This document shows, one piece after another, positions 14,588 through 21,340 of a DNA stretch of 37,638 nt. The stretch is from assembly GCA_003486385.1 (NCBI GenBank), contig DNFT01000114.1, positions 1-37,638 of the forward strand. The letters run 5' to 3'. The stretch comes from Eubacterium sp. (GTDB lineage Bacteria > Bacillota > Clostridia > Lachnospirales > Lachnospiraceae). The notes beneath the pieces were generated by a model. The model had not been told where the DNA came from. It was given only the letters and a program-made list of their open reading frames with translations, and ran no database searches. Position numbers and translations under genes: made by a program. The first letter of the stretch is position 1; every line of letters begins with the position of its first letter.

Positions 14588-14621
14588 AAAAAAGTGCCAT
14601 TGAACCGAAGTTCAATGGCAC
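14588..14621 (-). terminator. Terminator of the opp-DUF3899 operon with UUCG tetraloop
   Basis: GTGCCATTGAAC (14594-14605) and GTTCAATGGCAC (14610-14621) form a perfect 12-bp stem. Read on the minus strand the loop is C-UUCG-G, an exceptionally stable tetraloop, followed by six U residues (14588-14593). It lies just past the DUF3899 gene. Confidence 0.9.
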
Positions 14622-14629
14622 CTCTTAAG

Positions 14630-15049
14630 TCAGAATACCTGATAAAACAATATTATAAATATTATCGCAAATACGGTATACACAGCCCCGACAATAACCA
14701 ATGGCATATAAGCTCTTGTCTTTTTGGCACGTTTCTTCTGAATGTACTCATAATAGCTTTCGTTATCCTCACTGTTAAGACGGGATCCCGGAATAAGTCT
14801 CCTTAGCAGTCCCTTCACTGCGAAGGAAATGCCATCGAGTGCTCCAAGACCCGCCACCCAGATTAAGGCGCCGAACATCATGAATGCGATACCCGGAATG
14901 GTAAAAGCATCCGCTAACAGCCTGTACCTTTCAGCCGGCAATGTCACTGCATTAAATGACCTGAGTCTTAAAAATACAAAGGAAATAAGCAGACCCACCG
15001 CTGCAATAATACTATATGAAATCACCTTATTTTTTGTCTCTTTTTTCAC
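14630..15049 (-). CDS. DUF3899-like membrane protein coupled to oppF
   Basis: A 139-residue protein with three hydrophobic segments (about 9-29, 45-72 and 113-136). The central TIPGIAFMMFGALIWVAGLGALDGISFAVKGL and the following cytoplasmic ESYYEYIQKKRAKK resemble the DUF3899 family. It begins with GTG at 15049, overlapping the oppF stop (GTGA), with GAGGA about 9 bases upstream, so translation is coupled to oppF. It is the last gene before the operon terminator. Function is unknown; its place suggests an accessory to the Opp transporter or simply a passenger. Confidence 0.75.
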   Translation of the reverse strand: MKKETKNKVISYSIIAAVGLLISFVFLRLRSFNAVTLPAERYRLLADAFTIPGIAFMMFGALIWVAGLGALDGISFAVKGLLRRLIPGSRLNSEDNESYYEYIQKKRAKKTRAYMPLVIVGAVYTVFAIIFIILFYQVF

Positions 15050-16299
15050 TTACCAAGTTCCTCACGGTAACGAGCCTCCTCGGCATCGTTACAATATACA
15101 AAATGACCCGGAACAACCTCACGCATTGATGGTTTGTCAACTGTATAATCATGCTCTGCAATAGGATTGTAGGTTATACGAACCCTGTTCTTCTCAGCAT
15201 CCGGGTCCGGAAGCGGAATAGCTGAAAGCAGTGAGCGTGTGTAAGGATGCAGCGGATGAGCGAATAACTCATCTGAGGAAGCCAGCTCTACCATATTACC
15301 AAAATACATTACACCGATTCTATCGGAGAAATACTTAACAACCGACAAGTCATGTGCGATGAATAATATTGTAAGACCAAGCTTCTCCCGCAGGTCATTC
15401 AAAAGGTTGATAACCTGTGCCTGAATGGATACGTCAAGCGCTGAAATCGGCTCATCCGCAATGAGCAGATCCGGTCTCATAATAACGGAACGTGCGATAC
15501 CGATACGCTGACGCTGACCACCTGAGAACTCATGTGGGTAACGTCCCGCATGCTCTCTTACAAGTCCTACCATCTCAAGTATCTCATATACCTTCTCGTC
15601 AATGTACTCCTTATCCCTTATTCCGTTGATTACAAGTCCCTCAGCGATAATCTCGCGGACTGTCATACGCGGATTAAGTGATGCTATAGGGTCCTGGAAA
15701 ATCATCTGTATCTTGGTTATAAGACGTGTATTCTTGGCTACTCTTAATTCATCCTTGTATTTCTTCTTTAATTCAGCTAATTTTGCGCTGTCATTTCCAG
15801 CCTCAGCCATAGCCTTCTTATATCTTTCATTCACCTCGGCTACAAGCTTCTTTGAGTATTCCTTGTCGCAGTTCTTATGGTCGAACACGGCGCTCTTTAT
15901 CTGCGCCTTGTTCTCGGCTATTGTCTTGTCAAGCTCAGCCTTAATCTCAGCCTTCTTCCTGTTGTTAGCCTCGGCATTGGAAGGATTTTTCTTAGAGTCC
16001 TCGTCTAATTCCTTGAGCTCCTTCTTAGCCTCTGCCTTAGCATTCTCTATTGCAAGCTTATAGCTTCCTGTTCCGGCACAGATTCTCTGGTTCTCAAAAT
16101 ATATATTACCGCTTGTAATATCATAAATCTTGATGATTGAACGCCCGGTTGTAGTCTTACCACAGCCTGACTCTCCAACAAGACCGAAAACCTCGCCCTT
16201 CTTAATGTCGAAGCTTACACCATCAACTGCCTTGGTAGGGCCAAAATACTGACAAAGATTCTCGACACGAAGTAAAACCTCCTGATTCTTATCTTCCAT
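15046..16299 (-). CDS. oppF: Oligopeptide ABC transporter ATPase OppF with coiled-coil insertion
   Basis: One of two ATPases that power oligopeptide import, on the cytoplasmic face with OppD. Walker A GESGCGKT (42-49), Q-loop FQDP (201-204), signature FSGGQRQR (258-265), Walker B LLIADEP (278-284) and H-loop H316 (IAHDL) are all intact. Residues about 74-192 are a Lys/Glu/Ala-rich stretch predicted to form coiled coil, inserted between the first beta strands (SGNIYFENQRI) and the Q-loop (IQMIFQDP); in typical OppF this distance is about 25 residues. At 417 residues it is about 100 longer than usual. The C-terminal family region (HPLHPYTRSLLSAIPLPDP) is present. The ATG overlaps the oppD stop (TAATG), with AGGAGG upstream. 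Confidence 0.92.
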   Translation of the reverse strand: MEDKNQEVLLRVENLCQYFGPTKAVDGVSFDIKKGEVFGLVGESGCGKTTTGRSIIKIYDITSGNIYFENQRICAGTGSYKLAIENAKAEAKKELKELDEDSKKNPSNAEANNRKKAEIKAELDKTIAENKAQIKSAVFDHKNCDKEYSKKLVAEVNERYKKAMAEAGNDSAKLAELKKKYKDELRVAKNTRLITKIQMIFQDPIASLNPRMTVREIIAEGLVINGIRDKEYIDEKVYEILEMVGLVREHAGRYPHEFSGGQRQRIGIARSVIMRPDLLIADEPISALDVSIQAQVINLLNDLREKLGLTILFIAHDLSVVKYFSDRIGVMYFGNMVELASSDELFAHPLHPYTRSLLSAIPLPDPDAEKNRVRITYNPIAEHDYTVDKPSMREVVPGHFVYCNDAEEARYREELGK

Positions 16300-18467
16300 T
16301 AGATTTCACCTCCTGCGCTTTTCTGTTTCATTCTTGCAATACGATCCGTAATAATCTTAGGTATCTCAACCTTCGGTGCATTAGGATGAAGTAACCATGT
16401 AGCTGCCATATGTGTATCACTTACCTTGAACATCGGCGGCTGCTTCTCGAAATCGATCTTCATGGCATACTTATTTCTGTCCGCAAATGCATCACCTACA
16501 GGTGGATAAATCATATTCGGCGGTGTACCCGGAATAGCATCGAGCTTATCACTCGTATCAAGATCCGGCATTGAGGAAAGAAGAGCCCATGTATACGGAT
16601 GTCTCGGGTCATAGAAGATATCCTGTGCGGTTCCGTACTCAACTATCTTTCCGGCATACATAACGGCAATCTCATCAGCCATATTGGCAACCACGCCAAG
16701 GTCATGTGTGATGAAGATAACCGAAAGGTTACGCTCAACCTTCAACTGGTTGATAAGCTCAAGTATCTGTGCCTGAATCGTAACGTCAAGTGCCGTTGTA
16801 GGCTCATCACAGATAAGAATATCAGGGTTTGCCGCAAGCGCTATCGCGATAACGATACGCTGTCTCATACCACCTGAGAACTCAAACGGATACTGATTGT
16901 ATCTGCGTCTAGGCTCATGGATACCAACCTCCTCCATAAGCTTGATTGCCTTCTCCTTTGCCATCGCCTTGGTTACCTTATATACAACCTGCGAAGCCTT
17001 AGTCTTGAAGAAATCAACTATCTCAATTCCTCTTACCTCAACATCGAAGTTCTCTGCTGCTGCTATCTCTGCCTTATACTTCTCCTCAAGACGTGTGACC
17101 ACATGCATGATATCTGCCTTCAGCTCATCAAGGTCATAAACTGACTTCGGTACAACCTTCCAGTCCACAGTCTTTCCCTTTGCGATAAGCTTCTCTCTCT
17201 TGGCAGACTGCTTTGCAAATCTTGCTTCCTCCTTCGGATTGGTCTTCTGGGCGGAGAAGTACTTATCGATAGCCTTATTAAGACTGCTTCTGAAAGTATA
17301 TGCGACACTGTCCTTATTGATTTCAAGCTGGTCAATGGAAGCCGGAACCAAATCGGCAAGAGTCTTTGCATAGCTCTTAGCCTCAGCCTTTGTGAAGCTG
17401 CCCTCGTAGTACTTCTTAGCCTCCTCAAGCTTAGGAAGAAGCTTCTTCTTGTTCTCAAGTGCATTTTCGAACGAATAGCGTATACCATTATCCTCAAGTT
17501 CAAGGAAATGGTTCATGAAATTGTCATTGAGGAATGTAAGTGCCTCCTCGTTGAGCTTCTCAACACCCTTTCCCTTGATGCTGCAATCCTTTCCCTTAAG
17601 CTTATAGTAACCTATTCTGAAGAAATTAGGTCTTGGCTGGTTGATAATGTCATCCATAAGCCCGGCTGTATCATTTAACAGCTTTTCTAAAGAAGCTGAA
17701 AGCTCGACATTCTCCTGAGCCTTCTTCGGATAACTGTCCTTCTCCTTCTTATACTTATCAAGAAGCTCTGTAAGCCTTGCAGCATACTCATCCTCGATAA
17801 ACTCATTCTGAACCTTCTGAAGCATCAGAACATAATCTGTAAGCTTCTCTCTTACATCAGGATTCTGCTTCTTCTCTACCATGAAAATAAGATCCTCAAC
17901 AGATGCCTTTATTTCCTCGGCATTTGCCATAGCATCATTGTATGGCATCTCAAGCTTTGTCGACAGAGTTGCAAAGCCGTCGAAGGTCTTTATCATCTCT
18001 GTGATTTCTGCCTCTGAGCCCTGTCCCTGAGCCGCAATCATGTTGCTCTTCAGTATCCTCAGAAGGGAGTTGAACTCATTTCTCGCTTCTTTTCTGTTCG
18101 CCTTATTCTTAAGAAGCATCGCCTCTGTAATCTGGCGTCCGATTTTTACGATTGGATTGAGGGAGGACAATGGATCCTGGAAAATCATCGATATCTTATC
18201 GCCTCTGATTTTGTACATCTCATCCTCTGTGATGGATAATAAATCCTTTCCATCATACAGAATCTCTCCGCCCTCTATTATTGAGTTACCGGCAAGGATA
18301 CCAAGGATTGCCTTGGAGGTAACTGATTTACCTGAGCCGGACTCTCCAACGATTGCAAGTGTCTTACCTCTTTCAAGGTCAAACGAAATATCTCTAACAG
18401 CCTTAACGGTTCCTCCCTGTGTACGGAAGGAAACTTTCAGGTTCTTAACTTCTAATATCTTATCCAT
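16299..18467 (-). CDS. oppD: Oligopeptide ABC transporter ATPase OppD with about 370-residue insertion
   Basis: Second ATPase of the importer, but 722 residues against a usual 330-350. Walker A GESGSGKS (41-48), Q-loop FQDP (96-99), signature FSGGMRQR (530-537), Walker B ILICDEP (550-556) and H588 (THDL) are intact. About 370 residues (roughly 125-497), rich in Lys, Glu, Leu and Ala and probably largely helical, are inserted in the helical subdomain between Q-loop and signature, where OppD normally has about 60 residues. The middle has a distinct segment NQPRPNFFRIGYYKLKGKD (277-295). The C-terminal region that in OppD/DppD carries four cysteines for a [4Fe-4S] cluster is recognisable (DRNKYAMKIDFEKQPPMF, THMAATWLLHP) but has no cysteine. 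RBS GGAGG overlaps the end of oppC. The reading frame is open throughout, so this is not a broken gene. Confidence 0.92.
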   Translation of the reverse strand: MDKILEVKNLKVSFRTQGGTVKAVRDISFDLERGKTLAIVGESGSGKSVTSKAILGILAGNSIIEGGEILYDGKDLLSITEDEMYKIRGDKISMIFQDPLSSLNPIVKIGRQITEAMLLKNKANRKEARNEFNSLLRILKSNMIAAQGQGSEAEITEMIKTFDGFATLSTKLEMPYNDAMANAEEIKASVEDLIFMVEKKQNPDVREKLTDYVLMLQKVQNEFIEDEYAARLTELLDKYKKEKDSYPKKAQENVELSASLEKLLNDTAGLMDDIINQPRPNFFRIGYYKLKGKDCSIKGKGVEKLNEEALTFLNDNFMNHFLELEDNGIRYSFENALENKKKLLPKLEEAKKYYEGSFTKAEAKSYAKTLADLVPASIDQLEINKDSVAYTFRSSLNKAIDKYFSAQKTNPKEEARFAKQSAKREKLIAKGKTVDWKVVPKSVYDLDELKADIMHVVTRLEEKYKAEIAAAENFDVEVRGIEIVDFFKTKASQVVYKVTKAMAKEKAIKLMEEVGIHEPRRRYNQYPFEFSGGMRQRIVIAIALAANPDILICDEPTTALDVTIQAQILELINQLKVERNLSVIFITHDLGVVANMADEIAVMYAGKIVEYGTAQDIFYDPRHPYTWALLSSMPDLDTSDKLDAIPGTPPNMIYPPVGDAFADRNKYAMKIDFEKQPPMFKVSDTHMAATWLLHPNAPKVEIPKIITDRIARMKQKSAGGEI

Positions 18468-18470
18468 ATA

Positions 18471-20057
18471 TTATTCCTCCACACCACGCAGCGATGGATT
18501 GAACGCATCTCTTAATCCATTACCGAACAAGTTAAAGCATATCATAAGTAACGAAAGCACTAATGCAGGGCATATCATAAGATGAGGATAGTTAGTCCAG
18601 ATACCCTGTGCCTCAGCAAGAAGGTTACCAAGCGAAGTCGTAGAAGCTGTACCAAGCTTAACGATACCTAAGTAGCTTAACATACTCTCTGAGTTGATTA
18701 CACTTGGAATTGACAGCGCCGCTGAGGTAACAATTGTTCCAAGTGAGTTAGGGAAAATATGCTTCCAGATAAGTCTTCTGTCCTTCGCACCAAGTGTTCT
18801 TGCAGCCATAACATACTCTGAATTCTTAAATCTGTAGAACTGTGTACGCACTCTTGATGCCGTACCGATCCATCCTGTGAGCACATAGGCAAAGATAAGG
18901 CAGGCAACCGGTCCGAGCTTTGAAGCGAGGTGTAACTGGAACAGTGTGGCAACGATGATGAACGGAACACCGCTCAGTACATCGGTGACTCTCTCTAAGA
19001 CTATATCAACTGTTCCACCGTAGTAGCCCTCAATCGCACCATAAGCGGCACCGATTATGAAGTTGACTACCGATACACATACAGCGACAAGCAGGCTCAG
19101 CTTGATACCATCTGCAAGCCTGAGCGCAAGGTCATAGCCCTGGCTGTCCGTTCCGAGAATATACTGAGGCGCGAAGCCGTTCTTATACTGATAATAGTTA
19201 TAGTACAGAACTCTTACCCTGTACTGGGCTGTATCATAGCTTCCACCACCTGTGTACTCGTAATAAACCGGGTTTCCGTCAGCATCGCGGACATAGTTAT
19301 CCTCAAGTACCATTCCCTCTCCATACTCGATAGTCTTGGCTTTCCCATTCTTATCAATATAGACAGGTGTACCCTTCTTGGTCTTGTACCAGTAGTTGGC
19401 ATCTAACGCGTCGAAGTTCCATTCGTTGTCCGCAATAAGAGGATATAATATCTGAATGCCTGTCTCCTCCTGATATCTAAGGATATCCTTGTACTCGGAC
19501 TGCTCAATGCTGTTGTACATAAAGCCTACCTCAAGATAAGTGTCGATATTGGCACCATAGACCTTTTTCTCCTTCTTGGCAGCATCGTAGGTTATAGAAG
19601 GTTCGCCTATTGAGCCCTTGATAATCGGCTGATACCTGCTGGCAAGTCCTTCCTCAAGTGTGACATTGCCGTTTCCCTCATGATCCTCTGCACCCATACC
19701 TATAGCTACAGCCTTGACAAGTCCCTTGTCCGAGAACTTACGTGCAACGGAACCATCTGCTATTCCGAACTTTGCAAGAAACTCATTTCTAGGTCCCTTC
19801 TTAGCATAATAAGCGTCCATGAATCTTGAGTCATAATTTCTTATAAACAGAGGGGTTATGAATGCAAATAGTACAATAAGCGCAATTATAACCGTTGCGA
19901 TAACGCTGGCGCGGTTCTTCCTGAAACGAATCCATGCGTCCTTAAAGTAGCTGATAGGCTTATCCTCAAATTTCTTGTCGGATATTCTATCTCCATCATG
20001 AACAAATTCAAATTTCTCCAATGGGATGTTTTCATAGTTTAAATTGTTGTCCTGCAT
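18471..20057 (-). CDS. oppC: Oligopeptide ABC transporter permease OppC with large extracytoplasmic domain
   Basis: Membrane-spanning permease, 528 residues against a usual 300-340. A cytoplasmic N-terminus (1-48) leads to TM1 (about 51-72). Residues 73-316 form an extracytoplasmic segment of about 240 residues, where typical OppC has 60-80. It is rich in Tyr, Asp and Gly (YYNYYQYKNGFAPQY) and ends in the conserved LGTDSQGYDLALRLADG. Five more TM helices follow, with the EAA loop EYVMAARTLGAKDRRLIWKH (split: 414-425, 426-433) that contacts the ATPases. The RBS GGGGGAG lies in the end of oppB, one base separating the genes. The extra domain faces OppA and may form part of the docking surface; that is inference. 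Confidence 0.92.
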   Translation of the reverse strand: MQDNNLNYENIPLEKFEFVHDGDRISDKKFEDKPISYFKDAWIRFRKNRASVIATVIIALIVLFAFITPLFIRNYDSRFMDAYYAKKGPRNEFLAKFGIADGSVARKFSDKGLVKAVAIGMGAEDHEGNGNVTLEEGLASRYQPIIKGSIGEPSITYDAAKKEKKVYGANIDTYLEVGFMYNSIEQSEYKDILRYQEETGIQILYPLIADNEWNFDALDANYWYKTKKGTPVYIDKNGKAKTIEYGEGMVLEDNYVRDADGNPVYYEYTGGGSYDTAQYRVRVLYYNYYQYKNGFAPQYILGTDSQGYDLALRLADGIKLSLLVAVCVSVVNFIIGAAYGAIEGYYGGTVDIVLERVTDVLSGVPFIIVATLFQLHLASKLGPVACLIFAYVLTGWIGTASRVRTQFYRFKNSEYVMAARTLGAKDRRLIWKHIFPNSLGTIVTSAALSIPSVINSESMLSYLGIVKLGTASTTSLGNLLAEAQGIWTNYPHLMICPALVLSLLMICFNLFGNGLRDAFNPSLRGVEE

Positions 20058-20058
20058 A

Positions 20059-21057
20059 CTATTTCTCCCCCATTCTTATTCTAGGATCAATAAAGCCGTA
20101 GCTTATATCTACAACGATGTTCGCTAAAAGACCTATAAATGTATAGAAAATACTGTCCATCATAAATACATCGTAGTCAAACAACGAAATAGACTTGATG
20201 TACAGCTGTCCGACACCCGGAATTGAGAATATCTGCTCGATAATCATTGAACCTCCCATGATTCCTATAAAGCTGGAGATAATCATAGGGAGTATCGGTA
20301 CCATCGCATTCTTGAGTGCATGTCTTACAGTCGCCTGTCCACGGGTAAGACCCTTAGTACGTGCAAGAAGCATATAGTCCGATGTAAGTGTCTCGGTAAG
20401 CTCCGCTCTTGTAAATCTGCATAAGCCTGCAATCTCACCGAAGGAAAGTGCAAGAATAGGTGCAATCATACTGTGGAACATCTTGCCTGTAAGCCATGAA
20501 CCTCCCGCATCGTTGATGGAATATACCATAAGCGGAAGCCATCCAAGCTTGAAATAAAATAAATACTGAACCAGGAATGCATATACATAGCTCGGCACAG
20601 AGATAAATACCATGACAAGTGTGCTTATCAATGAATCCTGCCACTTATTCTTCTTGATAGCGGCAAATATACCAAGTCCTATTCCCAGAGGAATTGAAAG
20701 TAAGAGTGAGTACAGGTTTACCAGCACTGTCGGTAAAAGTCTGCTTGTGAGCACATCCCATGCAGGCTGTCTGAACTGAATGTACCAGGACGTACCAAAA
20801 TCCCACTTGGTGAAAATATTCTTCAGATATATACCATACTGAATCAGCAATGGCTTATTATATCCAAGTGCCTCCCATCTTTCCTGAATAGCAGCCGCCT
20901 GTACCTTGTCCGTAGGCAGCTCTCTAGGAAGTAAACGTACTAACATGAAACAAATTGTGGAGATAATAAAGAATGTAAAAAACATCAATACAATACGTTT
21001 TACAACGTATTTTCCCATTCCACTTCTTCGTCCTCCGGTCTTTTTAGCCTTTCCCAT
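20059..21057 (-). CDS. oppB: Oligopeptide ABC transporter permease OppB
   Basis: Partner permease of OppC, 332 residues and of normal size, in contrast to the other subunits. TM1 is at about 20-42, followed by the family's extracytoplasmic loop with NKPLLIQYGIYLKNIFTKWDFGTSW, then five TM segments. The EAA loop (TSDYMLLARTKGLTRGQ) and the conserved ending SIPGVGQLYIKSI...DYDVFMMDSIF are present. AAGGAG lies 9 bases before the ATG. It has its own promoter (21146-21174) and a leader with an 8-bp inverted repeat (21106-21130), and is separated from oppA by a terminator. First gene of oppBCDF-DUF3899. Confidence 0.94.
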   Translation of the reverse strand: MGKAKKTGGRRSGMGKYVVKRIVLMFFTFFIISTICFMLVRLLPRELPTDKVQAAAIQERWEALGYNKPLLIQYGIYLKNIFTKWDFGTSWYIQFRQPAWDVLTSRLLPTVLVNLYSLLLSIPLGIGLGIFAAIKKNKWQDSLISTLVMVFISVPSYVYAFLVQYLFYFKLGWLPLMVYSINDAGGSWLTGKMFHSMIAPILALSFGEIAGLCRFTRAELTETLTSDYMLLARTKGLTRGQATVRHALKNAMVPILPMIISSFIGIMGGSMIIEQIFSIPGVGQLYIKSISLFDYDVFMMDSIFYTFIGLLANIVVDISYGFIDPRIRMGEK

Positions 21058-21105
21058 TAGAGCTTTCTCCTTTTTATTACTTTATCCTTAACTTATATAC
21101 TGGTT

Positions 21106-21130
21106 CTAAACAATGCATTTCTTTGTTTAG
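21106..21130 (-). promoter_or_regulatory. Inverted repeat in oppB leader
   Basis: CTAAACAA (21106-21113) and TTGTTTAG (21123-21130) form a perfect 8-bp inverted repeat with a 9-base spacer, between the predicted oppB transcription start and the RBS. It may be an operator or a leader hairpin. Confidence 0.5.
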
Positions 21131-21145
21131 GTTCAGCTACACGAA

Positions 21146-21174
21146 ATTATATAATATTTTTATTGTCACGGCAA
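21146..21174 (-). promoter_or_regulatory. Predicted sigma-A promoter for oppBCDF
   Basis: On the minus strand TTGCCG (21169-21174), a 17-base spacer and a consensus TATAAT (21146-21151), about 90 bases upstream of the oppB start. Lies between the oppA terminator and oppB. Confidence 0.65.
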
Positions 21175-21265
21175 TAAATAATATTGCAATTATTCTAAGT
21201 AATCCTTCGTAATTTTCCCTTAAGCGGTAACCAAACCAAAACAGAGAAAAACATAGCTATTGAAC

Positions 21266-21297
21266 AAAAACTGCGGAGAACTTCTGCTTCTCCGCAG
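21266..21297 (-). terminator. Terminator between oppA and oppB
   Basis: CTGCGGAGAA (21271-21280) and TTCTCCGCAG (21288-21297) form a perfect 10-bp stem with a 7-base loop, followed on the minus strand by UUUUU (21266-21270). GAACAAAA and TTTTGTTC flank the hairpin, so an extended structure is possible. It should reduce read-through from oppA into oppBCDF. Confidence 0.85.
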
Positions 21298-21340
21298 CCT
21301 GAGTTTTGTTCTGTATTAGTTAAAGTGACTTATTTGCAGC

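Noticed and set aside
17120..17503. Minus-strand open frame inside the oppD insertion, considered as evidence for a separate inserted gene
   Set aside because: It is a shifted frame of the Lys/Glu-rich region. The oppD frame is continuous from Walker A to the H-loop, so no separate gene or intron is needed.
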